A DNA stretch of 64,000 bases. Origin: Streptacidiphilus fuscans. Lineage in GTDB: Bacteria; Actinomycetota; Actinomycetes; Streptomycetales; Streptomycetaceae. How positions within the stretch are numbered: position 1 is the first letter of the stretch; every line of letters starts with the position of its first letter. The DNA lies in NCBI RefSeq assembly GCF_015690355.1, contig NZ_JADPRT010000026.1, forward strand, positions 31,893-95,892, given 5' to 3'. This document shows positions 56,275 through 64,000 of this stretch, in pieces. The notes under the pieces are model-generated. The model was not told the origin of the DNA and searched no databases. It was given only the letters and a program-made list of their open reading frames with translations. Position numbers and translations under genes: made by a program.

Positions 56275-58989
56275 GTGGGTGACGCCACCGCGCGGGCAGC
56301 CGCCACGTTCGAGCCGGTCGGCCGCTCCGTGGCAGCGGCTCGTGCCTTCGTCAGGGACACCCTCCAGGGGTGGGGCTTCGGCGAGGTCGTCGACGACGCC
56401 GTGGTACTGGTCAGCGAGCTGGTCACGAACGCGGTCGTGCACGCGGGCACCTCGGCCGAGGTGCACTGCGTCCGCCACACCGACTCGGTCCGGGTCGAGG
56501 TCGCCGACCGCTATCCGCGCCGCTCGCTGCCGATCTATCCGGGCGCCGAGGACGCACCGGCCGACGGGGGCGGAGCCGCCGCGCTCGGCCTCGCTGACCT
56601 GGCCGCTCCGGGGCTGTCGCTGCGGCAGGCGGTCCCGGCGACCGTCAGCACCGCCGAACTGGAGCGCGAGGGCGGTCGTGGCCTGCTGCTCTGCGCGGCG
56701 CTCGCCTCCCGCTGGGGCGTCGACTACACCGCGACCGAGAAGCGCGTCTGGTTCTCCCTGGAACTCCCGGCCCGCGCGGCGGGCACCCGCTTCGCCGGAC
56801 CGGTCACCCCCGACAGCCTGCTGCCGGAGACCGACGCCTCCGTCCACGTCGCGGTGCTCCAGGTGGACGGCGACGGTCTGGTCTCCGCCTGGAACCAGGA
56901 CGCCGAGCTGCTGTTCCAGCACGCGGCGGTCAAGGCGGTCGGCCGACCCTTCGCCGAGTTCGCCGCCTGGCCGCAGACGCCGGGAACCGGCCTCGGCATC
57001 GACGAGGCGCTGCGGCTCTCCCGCTGGGAGGGCAGCTACGCGATCCGCCGCGCCGACGGACGCCTGCTCACCGTCTACGGCGCGCACCTGCGGGTCCGCG
57101 ACGCGCACGGCAGCCCGTCCACCGTCTGTCTGCTCGTGCGTGAGGAGGAGCGGGCGGTGCTGCAGGCGCCGCTGCGGGCCCAGTCGACCGAGAGCAGCGC
57201 CGCGGGCCGCCACGAGGGCGCGGACGCGTTCCTCGGCTCGCTCATGGGCGGCCAGGCCCCCGACGACCTCGACGGCCTGCTCCAGCGCACCGTCGAGCGC
57301 GCTCGCGACATGCTCGACGGCGACGCCGCCTACCTGCTGCTGGCCACCGACGACGAGACCGAACTGGAGGTCCGGGCCAGCACCGGCCTGCCCTCGAACC
57401 GCCAGCGGTTCGCCCGGGTCCCGGTCGAGTCCGGCGCGGGCCGCTACGGCTCGGCCCGGCTGCCCGCCGTGCACGAGGACCTGGCCGACTCCCCCGGCGC
57501 GGTGCCGCTGCTGACCGGGACCGGGCTGCGGTCGGTCCTCACCGTCCCGCTCAAGGTCGAGGGCCGGCTCACCGGCTCCCTCGCCGTCGCCGCGCAGGCC
57601 CCGGGCCAGTACGGCAACGCGGACGCGCTGCGGCTGCAGTTCGCGGCCGACCGGATCGCGCTGGCCGTCGAGAGCGCCCGCCTCACCGAGTTGGAGCGGC
57701 TGCGCCGCGGCTCGCTCTCGTTCCTGGTCGAGGCCTCCGACCTGCTGGCCGGAACCCTGGAGCGCGACCAGACGCTCGCGCTGATGGCACAGATGACCGT
57801 GCCGACGCTGGCGTCCTGGTGCGCCGTCTACACCACCTCCACCGGCATCGACCCGTCCGTGCCCGAGCTGGCCTTCGTGCTGCACGAGGACGAGGAGCGG
57901 ATCGACGCCCTGCGCGCCCTCCTCAGCAGCATCGCGCCCCCGGAACCCCTCAACACGCCCGGCGCACGCGACTGGCCCGCGCCCGGCGACGCCGCGATGC
58001 GCGCCGCCATGGCCTCCCGGACCCTCGCGGGCGCCTCGACCGCCGACCCGCAGTCGACGGAGGCCGCCGCGCTGGCCGCGACCACCGTCGGCGGCGAGAC
58101 GGTGGTCCTTCCGCTGGTCGCGCGCAACCGCGTCATCGGCATGCTGACGCTGGGCAAGCCCGCCGACGAGAAGTTCCGCCGCGAGATCCTCGAACTCGCC
58201 GAGGACCTCTCGCGCCGGGCCGCGCTGGCACTCGACAACGCGCGTCTCTACTCCGAACGCACCGCCATCAGCCGTGCCCTGCAACGCAGTCTGCTGCCGC
58301 CCGCGATGCCGCGGGTGCCGGGCGTCGAGGTCGAGGTCATCTACCGCGCGGCGGGCGAAGGCAACGAGGTCGGCGGCGACTTCTACGACGTCTTCCCGAT
58401 CCGCCCCGGCACGTACGGCTTCGCCATCGGCGACGTCTGCGGCACCGGCCCCGAGGCCGCGGCGGTCACGGGCCTGGCCCGCCACTCGCTGCGGCTGCTC
58501 GCCCGCGAGGGCCTCTCCGCGCCGGAGGTGCTGCAGCGGCTGAACGCGGCGATCCTCGACGAGGGCGACCGCGGCCGGTTCCTGACGCTCCTGTACGGCG
58601 AGATGACCCCGCACGACGACGGCACCGTCGAGCTCAGCACGGTCTGCGCGGGCCACCCCCTCCCGCTCCGGCTCCGCCCCGACGGCACGGTCTCCGCCGC
58701 CGCGTCCCCGCAGCCGCTGCTGGGCGTGATGGACGATCTGGAGCTTGAGGCAGAGAGCCTGGTCCTGGACCCGGGCGACGTCCTGCTCTGCGTCACCGAC
58801 GGCGTGACGGAACGCCGCGAGGGCTCCCGCATGCTCGGCGACGACGGCCTCGCCGACGTCCTCTCCGGCTGCACGGGACTCACCGCGGGCGCGGTCGCCA
58901 CCCGCGTCCTCCGCGCGGTCGAACGTTTCGCCGCAGACCCGGCCTCGGACGACATGGCCATCCTGGCCCTGCGCATCCCGACGCACTGA
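56275..58989 (+). CDS. osaC: Multidomain regulator OsaC-like: RsbW kinase-PAS-GAF-GAF-PP2C phosphatase
   Basis: 904-aa protein. RsbW-type HATPase_c at the N-terminus (VVLVSELVTNAVVHAG), PAS (VAVLQVDGDGLVSAWNQDAELLFQ), two GAF domains (about 330-475 and 490-670), and a SpoIIE/PP2C phosphatase (EGNEVGGDFYDVFP with metal Asp near residue 702, IGDVCGTGPEAA, CVTDGVTE). It combines anti-sigma-factor kinase and anti-anti-sigma phosphatase activities in one chain, as in OsaC (SCO5747), which turns off the SigB osmotic response in S. coelicolor. GGAGGAGG 6-7 nt before the GTG at 56275. Divergent from osaA. Confidence 0.92.
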   Translation: MGDATARAAATFEPVGRSVAAARAFVRDTLQGWGFGEVVDDAVVLVSELVTNAVVHAGTSAEVHCVRHTDSVRVEVADRYPRRSLPIYPGAEDAPADGGGAAALGLADLAAPGLSLRQAVPATVSTAELEREGGRGLLLCAALASRWGVDYTATEKRVWFSLELPARAAGTRFAGPVTPDSLLPETDASVHVAVLQVDGDGLVSAWNQDAELLFQHAAVKAVGRPFAEFAAWPQTPGTGLGIDEALRLSRWEGSYAIRRADGRLLTVYGAHLRVRDAHGSPSTVCLLVREEERAVLQAPLRAQSTESSAAGRHEGADAFLGSLMGGQAPDDLDGLLQRTVERARDMLDGDAAYLLLATDDETELEVRASTGLPSNRQRFARVPVESGAGRYGSARLPAVHEDLADSPGAVPLLTGTGLRSVLTVPLKVEGRLTGSLAVAAQAPGQYGNADALRLQFAADRIALAVESARLTELERLRRGSLSFLVEASDLLAGTLERDQTLALMAQMTVPTLASWCAVYTTSTGIDPSVPELAFVLHEDEERIDALRALLSSIAPPEPLNTPGARDWPAPGDAAMRAAMASRTLAGASTADPQSTEAAALAATTVGGETVVLPLVARNRVIGMLTLGKPADEKFRREILELAEDLSRRAALALDNARLYSERTAISRALQRSLLPPAMPRVPGVEVEVIYRAAGEGNEVGGDFYDVFPIRPGTYGFAIGDVCGTGPEAAAVTGLARHSLRLLAREGLSAPEVLQRLNAAILDEGDRGRFLTLLYGEMTPHDDGTVELSTVCAGHPLPLRLRPDGTVSAAASPQPLLGVMDDLELEAESLVLDPGDVLLCVTDGVTERREGSRMLGDDGLADVLSGCTGLTAGAVATRVLRAVERFAADPASDDMAILALRIPTH

Positions 58990-58990
58990 G

Positions 58991-59143
58991 CGTCAGGGGC
59001 GCGGGGCTCTGCTGATCTGCGGCTCCGCCGCATGGGCGCGACAAGCCACCCACGCGGGTAGAGCCCCGAACGTTCAGGGCCATCCGCATGTCGGTGGTGT
59101 CTCGCGCAGTTCCCCGCGCCCCTCAGGTATCTGCAACTACCTC
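58991..59143. repeat. Intergenic inverted repeat, copy 6 (B-type arm facing A-type arm)
   Basis: Directly after the osaC stop. Left B arm: CGTCAGGGGCGCGGGGCTCT, GCTGATCTGCGGCTCCGCCG, then GGGCGCGACAAGCCACC. Centre with GGGCCATCCG. Right inverted A arm ending GGTATCTGCAACTACC. Probable osaC terminator. Confidence 0.8.
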
Positions 59144-59282
59144 ACATCACTCAGCTGCCCCACAGGATTCACGCGCATTCAAACCTCACACCCATGACGC
59201 ACGCGAAACCTTCACACAGACTCCATCCCCTTTGTCCCGCTCCATACCGCTAAGTGCCGCTGCACCACGCAAGTGACCCCTG

Positions 59283-59309
59283 TTGCGCGACATTTCGCGC
59301 TCCTAGCAT
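59283..59309 (+). promoter_or_regulatory. Promoter of the membrane GH5 gene (leaderless)
   Basis: TTGCGC (59283-59288), 15-nt spacer, TAGCAT (59304-59309). The expected transcript start (59316-59317) coincides with the GTG start codon, which has no Shine-Dalgarno. The spacer is short, so the -35 is less certain than the -10. Confidence 0.5.
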
Positions 59310-59316
59310 CGCCCGG

Positions 59317-62004
59317 GTGTCCCGCACCGTCAGTACTCCCCGCTCGCGATCCGTCGACACCGCAGACGCCGACCTCGCGCCCACCGCGCGCGGCGGCGCC
59401 CTGGGGGCGACGCTCACCGTCGTCTCCCTGCTGCTGGTCTGCCTCGCGGCGGCCTACCTCGACCCCACCGGGGTCCTCGCGCCGCTGCCGTGGTCCGCGC
59501 TGCAGGTGACGCCCGTGCGCGGGCTGTGGTCCGTCGCCGGGGTGGCCGTCTTCCTGCCCGTGCTGGTGGCCGTCACCGCCTGGGCGACCGTCGTCGCCTT
59601 CCGCAGTGCCGCACCGGAGACCCGTCGTGGACGGGTCGCGGTCCGCCTCTGGGGCGGAACCGTGCTGGCCACCGCCGTCGCGCGCCTCGCTCAACTCCTC
59701 GCCGAGACGGCCGGAGTGGGGATCCACGGCGGAGCGCGGACGCTGGCCGCGACCGCCCTGTGGGACTGCGGGCTGACCGCCGAGCGGATGGCGCTGATCT
59801 CCTGGCTGCCCGCGCTGCTCGGCGCACTCGCCTACCGTCCGCGCTTCGCGGCGGGGGATCCGGACTTCACCCCGGTACGGCGCAGCCGCACCCTTCCGCC
59901 GCGCTACGGCTGGCGGTGGTCGCTGACCGGGACGGCTCTCCCGCTCGCCCTGCTGGGCCCGCTGCTCGGACCGCTGCTCTGGGAGGGCTCCCCCGCCGCC
60001 GCCTTCTACAGCGAGCCGCTGAGCCTGCGTCGGATGCCGTTCGGCTTCGACCTCGGCCCGGCGCGCTTCGCCGTCGAGCTCGGCACGGCCGCGATCGTGG
60101 CGGCGCTGCTGCTGACGCGTTCGTGCCGCCGGTTCGACTACACCCGGGCCCGCCACCTGCTGCTGGGCGGCTGGCTGGCCGCCCTCGGCGGCGGTCTCGG
60201 TGCGGGCGCGGTGCAGGCGCTGCTCGCACTCCCGCGCGACCTCGGCTGGAGCTCGGCCGGCGGCGGGACCGGCGGCGACCTGTTCTTCGTGCCGGACATC
60301 GCGCTCCGCCTGGGGACCGGGCTCTCCCTCGGCGCCGCGTTCGGCTGGGCCGTGGTGCCGACCCTGCTGCTGCTCAGCCGCCTGCTGGAGATGATCTCCG
60401 GACAGCGCCGCCGGATGGCCACCGTCCTCGCCTCAGCGACCGCACTGGCGGTCGGCTCCTGGCTACTCGCGCAGGCGACCCCGGTCACCACCACCGCGAC
60501 CCCGACCGTCAACGCCGCCGCCCTCGCGACCGCGTCGCAGCCGCTGCCCGCCCTCACCGTCCGCCCAGCGTCCGGCAGCGCACCTGCGGCGATCACGGAC
60601 GCCAACGGCCGGCAGATGCTGCTGCGCGGCGTCAACGTCAACCAACTCGTCGACTACGCCCCGCCCACGCCGGGCGCGCAGACCGTCCGGCCGCTCACGG
60701 ACGCCGACTTCGCGCAGATGGCCGCACTCGGCTTCGACGTCGTGCGGCTGGACATCTCCTGGTCCGCGCTTGAGCCCACCCGAGACCAGTACGACCAGGC
60801 CTACCTGGCGAAGATCCGGGCCACCATCTCCATGGCGGCCAAGCACGGCCTCTACACCGAGCTCGACATGCACGAGGACGCTTGGGGACCGGCCGTCGCC
60901 GCGCCGCCCGGGACCCGTTGCCCGTCCGGCAGCACGCCCGCGCTCGGCTACGACGGTGCCCCCGCCTGGGCGACGATCACCGACGCTGCGTCCCGCTGCC
61001 AGATACTGAGCCGCGACCTCACCCCCGCCACCGCCCGTGCCTTCACCGCCTTCTACCACGACGTGAACGGCGTCCAGAGCGAACTCGTCTCCACCTGGGG
61101 CATGTTGGCGCAGACCTTCGCCGACGACCCCGCCGTCGCGGGCTACGGCCTGCTCAACGAGCCCGGCATCGGCGACGATCCGCCCGCGACCTCCTCCATG
61201 CTGCTCGGCGCCTACTACGACCACGCCGTCCAGGCGATCCGCTCGGCGGAGCACCAAACCCCCGGCGGCTTTCCGCATCTGGTCTTCATCGAGCCGAGCG
61301 TGCTGTGGTCCGGCCTCGGCTTCGACGCCGCCCCGCCGCGCGGCTTCAGCACCGACCCGTACCTGGTCTTCGCGCCGCACCTCTACAACCAGTCGATCAC
61401 CATGGACCAGCAGTTCGGCGTGACGCTGGTCTCGGTCGAGCGCGGCTTCACCCTCGCCGAGCAGCAGGCCAAGTCCTACGGCATGCCGCTGTGGGTCGGC
61501 GAGTGGGGCTGGTTCGGCTCCAACACCCCTGCGAACGGCGCGATGATGCGCCGCTTCGCCGCCGCCGAGGACCAGGCCGGGGTCGGCGACGCCCTCTGGG
61601 TCTGGAAGCAGGCCTGCGGCAGCCCCGAGAGCGACCCGCACGCGGCGACGGCCGGCAACCTGATCGCCGAGGACTGCACCACCGGCAAGGACCTTCCGCC
61701 GGCCGGCGACGTCGTCTCCCTGCTCTCCCGGCCCTACCCGCAGGCCGTGCCGGGCACGTTGACCGGCCTCAGCTCCGCCCCGGACACCGGCGCACTCACC
61801 CTGACCGGCATCGCGCCCGCCTCCTCCTCCGCCTCCGCGGCCCCCTTGGGGGCAGCCTGCACGCTCACCGTCTGGTACCCGGGGCAGACCCGGCCCAGCG
61901 CGCCGCAGACGCAGGGCATCAGCCAACTGACGCTACGCCAGGTCCCCGGAGGCTGGTCCATCACCGGGTGTGCGATGGGGAGTTACCGGCTCTCGGTCGG
62001 ATGA
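59317..62004 (+). CDS. Polytopic membrane protein fused to a GH5 cellulase/endoglycoceramidase-like domain
   Basis: 895-aa fusion. Residues 1 to about 400 contain roughly nine hydrophobic helices and no recognisable catalytic motif. A short Thr/Pro/Ala linker leads to a GH5 domain (about 425-800): ITDANGRQMLLRGVNVNQL, GFDVVRLDISWSALEP, acid/base Glu615 in YGLLNEPG, and nucleophile Glu729 in LWVGEWGWFG. A small beta-rich C-terminal domain follows. The GVNV start and NEPG/GEWG pair resemble endoglycoceramidase-related GH5 enzymes. The catalytic domain should face outwards after the last helix. Most GH5 enzymes have only a signal peptide, so the large membrane half is unusual. Start GTG at 59317, leaderless. 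Confidence 0.88.
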   Translation: MSRTVSTPRSRSVDTADADLAPTARGGALGATLTVVSLLLVCLAAAYLDPTGVLAPLPWSALQVTPVRGLWSVAGVAVFLPVLVAVTAWATVVAFRSAAPETRRGRVAVRLWGGTVLATAVARLAQLLAETAGVGIHGGARTLAATALWDCGLTAERMALISWLPALLGALAYRPRFAAGDPDFTPVRRSRTLPPRYGWRWSLTGTALPLALLGPLLGPLLWEGSPAAAFYSEPLSLRRMPFGFDLGPARFAVELGTAAIVAALLLTRSCRRFDYTRARHLLLGGWLAALGGGLGAGAVQALLALPRDLGWSSAGGGTGGDLFFVPDIALRLGTGLSLGAAFGWAVVPTLLLLSRLLEMISGQRRRMATVLASATALAVGSWLLAQATPVTTTATPTVNAAALATASQPLPALTVRPASGSAPAAITDANGRQMLLRGVNVNQLVDYAPPTPGAQTVRPLTDADFAQMAALGFDVVRLDISWSALEPTRDQYDQAYLAKIRATISMAAKHGLYTELDMHEDAWGPAVAAPPGTRCPSGSTPALGYDGAPAWATITDAASRCQILSRDLTPATARAFTAFYHDVNGVQSELVSTWGMLAQTFADDPAVAGYGLLNEPGIGDDPPATSSMLLGAYYDHAVQAIRSAEHQTPGGFPHLVFIEPSVLWSGLGFDAAPPRGFSTDPYLVFAPHLYNQSITMDQQFGVTLVSVERGFTLAEQQAKSYGMPLWVGEWGWFGSNTPANGAMMRRFAAAEDQAGVGDALWVWKQACGSPESDPHAATAGNLIAEDCTTGKDLPPAGDVVSLLSRPYPQAVPGTLTGLSSAPDTGALTLTGIAPASSSASAAPLGAACTLTVWYPGQTRPSAPQTQGISQLTLRQVPGGWSITGCAMGSYRLSVG

Positions 62005-62220
62005 CGCCGCGTCACAGCCGGTGACAGCGGAGGAACCCACGCCTCCGCTGTCCCGTACACCTCTTAGCTGCACCATTGCGGCAGATCTTCGGAAATGTTC
62101 GATATCAAGGTGATTACGGAAGGTTGATACTCCGTCACTGTCGGGTACGGAACAATCATCAGACAAAGGCGGCCTCTACCCGATCGCCGCCGGGCAGCAT
62201 TACCAGTGAAAGGAGCCCCC

Positions 62221-62790
62221 GTGAGCAACGAAGCCGCGGTGGCCAACAACCGCTCCCTCACTCTCGGTGCCGCAGCAGGACCGCTCGGCTACCTCGCCCT
62301 CGGTCTCACCCTGCTGGCCTACGGCCTGGGCAGCACCGGTGTCATCCACAACGTCGCTGCCTCCGACGCCAAGAACCTGAGCTTCTGGGTGGGCGGCGTC
62401 ACCCTCTTCATCGCCGGCCTGCTGGAGTACCGGTCCGACAACGCCGCCACCGGCACCGCCTTCGCGGGCCTCGGGGCGCTCTGGGTCACGGCCTCACAGG
62501 TCACCCCGATGTCCGCCAATGCAAGCGGGCTCTTCTTCGTCCTCTGGGCCCTGCTCGCGCTCTCGCTGACCGGCGCCGCCTGGCGCAGCGGCGGCACGCT
62601 GGTCCGCGGGACGTACGGCCTGCTGACCGTGGCCCTGATCCTCTGGGCCATCGCCGCCTTCGGCGGCAGCTCCGGCCTCGACAAGGTCGGCGGCTGGGTC
62701 GCCGCGGTCGCGGGGCTCTGCTCCTGGTACGCCGCCACGCTCTCGCTGACCGGCGGCTCGTTCGGGCCGGTCAGTCTCCCGTCGCTGTGA
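62221..62790 (+). CDS. GPR1/FUN34/YaaH-family (acetate/succinate) transporter
   Basis: 189-aa protein with six predicted TM helices (LGYLALGLTLLAYGLG, LSFWVGGVTLFIAGLLEY, TAFAGLGALWVTASQV, LFFVLWALLALSLTGAAW and others). It follows the pattern of YaaH/SatP acetate permeases, although the usual NPAPLGL start is AAGPLGYLALG, so substrate is less sure. AAAGGAG 5 nt before the GTG at 62221. The 216 bp upstream are comparatively AT-rich. Its last 20 bases overlap the converging PAP2 gene. Confidence 0.8.
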   Translation: MSNEAAVANNRSLTLGAAAGPLGYLALGLTLLAYGLGSTGVIHNVAASDAKNLSFWVGGVTLFIAGLLEYRSDNAATGTAFAGLGALWVTASQVTPMSANASGLFFVLWALLALSLTGAAWRSGGTLVRGTYGLLTVALILWAIAAFGGSSGLDKVGGWVAAVAGLCSWYAATLSLTGGSFGPVSLPSL

Positions 62791-63700
62791 CCTCGGTCCC
62801 CGTGACCGACTGACGTTCCACCGCACCGGGCGTGCCTGACACGCCCACCCGGGCCGGCCGGGGACCGAGGGGGGTCTCCGGCCGGCCTTCCGGCTGCCTG
62901 GCCAGGAACGCCCGATGGATCCTGCCCGCCTGCCACTGCACCAGGTAAGCCAGGAGCAGCAGGGCGACTGCCGCGACGCCGTCCAGCCAGAAGTGGTTGG
63001 CCGTGACCACCACCACCGCGACCGTCAGCACGGGATGCACGATCACCAGCCAGCGCCACCTGCTCCGGCTGACCTTGATCACCGCCACGGCCACCAGCAC
63101 GCACCACGCCACGTGCACCGACGGCATGGCCGAGTACGAGTCGGCCTGGAGGCCCCCGAGCGTGCTGCCGTAGACGGACTGGTTGTAGTAGGACGCGAGG
63201 TCGAGCATCCCGTCGCCCGGCAGCAGCCGAGGTGGCGCGACAGGTATCAGCTGGATCAGCAGCGAGCCCGCCGTCACCAGCACCAGCGTCATCCGCACCC
63301 AGGGATAGGCCTCCCGGTGCCGCAGGAAGAGCCAGATCAGCAGCGCGATCATCACGCCGAAGTGCATGGACGCGTAGTAGTAGTTGGCCGCCTGGGCCAG
63401 CAGAGGATGCGGCAGCACCCAGCCCTGTGCCGTCGCCTCGCTCGGGAGATGGAGCCAGCGTTCGGCGCTCCAGATCGCCTGCCCGCGCGCGATCGCCCCG
63501 TCCGTACTCATGACGGACAACTGCCCCGCGAACTGCCACGCGGCGAACAGCGCGAGCACCGTGCCCAGCTCGCGGACCACCAACCCCACGTTGACCCGAC
63601 GCGCCGACGGAGAACCGGCCCACCGCAACGCGGCGGACGCCCCGTAGGCGACGGCCGCGACGGCACCCGCGGACTGCCAGCTCAGCGTCAGGTTCTGCAC
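62771..63700 (-). CDS. PAP2-superfamily membrane phosphatase/transferase (inositol phosphorylceramide synthase-like)
   Basis: 309-aa integral membrane protein with about six TM helices. The PAP2 C2 motif is MPSVHVAW and the C3 motif is TANHFWLDG, the form seen in the AUR1/PAP2_3 branch that transfers phosphoinositol or phosphosugar head groups. The canonical C1 motif is not obvious, as usual in that branch. The hydrophilic C-terminus (RQPEGRPETPLGPRPARVG) is cytoplasmic. A GAAGGGGGA ribosome site precedes the GTG start. Overlaps the acetate-transporter-like gene tail to tail by 20 bp. Confidence 0.85.
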   Translation of the reverse strand: MQNLTLSWQSAGAVAAVAYGASAALRWAGSPSARRVNVGLVVRELGTVLALFAAWQFAGQLSVMSTDGAIARGQAIWSAERWLHLPSEATAQGWVLPHPLLAQAANYYYASMHFGVMIALLIWLFLRHREAYPWVRMTLVLVTAGSLLIQLIPVAPPRLLPGDGMLDLASYYNQSVYGSTLGGLQADSYSAMPSVHVAWCVLVAVAVIKVSRSRWRWLVIVHPVLTVAVVVVTANHFWLDGVAAVALLLLAYLVQWQAGRIHRAFLARQPEGRPETPLGPRPARVGVSGTPGAVERQSVTGTEVTATGD

Positions 63701-63830
63701 GGTGGTTCCCCCTTCCAGCGCTCACCGTAGTGCCACCCGCTGACAACGCGCGCGCCAGGGAGACGACACTTCGGCGTCGATTTCCGGCGGGGGCCCGCTC
63801 AGTGCTCCGGCGGGGCCTACCCATAACGCA

Positions 63831-63865
63831 GTGAAGCCCCCTGACACGAGGTCAGGGGGCTTCAC
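63831..63865 (-). terminator. rRNA operon terminator
   Basis: A perfect 15-bp stem (63831-63845 with 63851-63865) and 5-nt loop, 10 bp past the 5S rRNA 3' end on the minus strand. Only weak Ts follow. The bases from 63701 to 63830 hold no gene. Confidence 0.92.
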
Positions 63866-63875
63866 TGGAAAGATT

Positions 63876-63994
63876 GTTCGGCGGCGTCCTACTCTCCCAC
63901 AGGGTCCCCCCTGCAGTACCATCGGCGCTGTGAGGCTTAGCTTCCGGGTTCGGAATGTAACCGGGCGTTTCCCTCACGCTATGACCACCGAAAC
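63876..63994 (-). rRNA. rrf: 5S ribosomal RNA
   Basis: About 117-119 nt on the minus strand beginning GTTTCGGTGGTCATAGCGTG. It contains the invariant CCCGGTTACATTCCGAACC loop and GAAGCTAAGCC, and ends GTAGGACGCCGCCGAAC, with terminal strands complementary. It is the last gene of an rRNA operon whose 23S gene should lie just beyond the right edge. End coordinates are good to 1-2 bases. Confidence 0.96.
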
Positions 63995-64000
63995 ACGATG

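Noticed and set aside
56050..58986. 978-codon minus-strand open frame opposite osaC
   Set aside because: No domain can be recognised, whereas the plus strand has five domains and a strong ribosome site.

Overview
The window is very GC-rich actinobacterial DNA. Genes are tightly packed, GTG starts and 4-bp GTGA/ATGA overlaps are common, and third codon positions are strongly G/C. Gene content and order point to a member of the Streptomycetaceae (Streptomyces or a close relative such as Kitasatospora or Streptacidiphilus). The backbone hflX, RelA/SpoT homologue, dapF, miaA, miaB, recX, recA, lhr, clgR, cinA, pgsA, rimO, rodZ-like, ftsK, osaB, osaA, osaC matches, from memory, the S. coelicolor SCO5747-SCO5796 neighbourhood in reverse. 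The window begins inside a siderophore operon and ends in the 3' end (5S gene and terminator) of an rRNA operon.

Layout. 1-4.4 kb: three overlapping minus-strand genes (2,4-diaminobutyrate aminotransferase, its decarboxylase, and an IucA/IucC synthetase cut by the left edge), the signature of a 1,3-diaminopropane-based NRPS-independent siderophore. 4.8-14.9 kb: conserved housekeeping block for ribosome rescue and stress (hflX), ppGpp turnover (rsh), lysine/peptidoglycan precursor synthesis (dapF) and tRNA A37 modification (miaA, miaB), with small lineage genes between. 15-25 kb: the more variable segment, with an orphan TAXI binding protein, a MerR regulator plus an alpha/beta hydrolase that has lost catalytic residues, a two-component system, an ABC ATPase lacking several essential motifs, an FAD monooxygenase, and a cysteine-dioxygenase/rhodanese/PLP-lyase operon. 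25-31 kb: RNase Y, recX-recA with a DNA-damage promoter and an SOS box, a flavodoxin-like reductase and a DUF3046 protein. 31-37 kb: PucR regulator with a divergent MFS transporter, an AraC-AzlC-AzlD unit, and an exported subtilase. 37-46.6 kb: the giant helicase lhr, then the rimO-pgsA-cinA-clgR operon and the RodZ-like gene. 46.9-59 kb: ftsK and the osaABC osmoadaptation signalling genes. 59-64 kb: a membrane-anchored GH5 glycosidase, an acetate-transporter-family protein, a PAP2 membrane phosphatase and the end of an rRNA operon.

Recurring themes. (1) A family of imperfect inverted repeats built from two exchangeable arms recurs at six intergenic sites, always near gene ends. (2) Promoters of the LexA-independent DNA-damage type (TTGTCAGTG, 8-nt spacer, TANNNT-like hexamer) stand before recA and before lhr; at lhr the predicted transcript starts exactly at the ATG. 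(3) Several proteins keep their fold but have lost catalytic residues (RSH synthetase domain, alpha/beta hydrolase, ABC ATPase), suggesting conversion of enzymes into regulatory or vestigial proteins. I saw no CRISPR array, integrase, transposase, tRNA gene or obvious phage island.
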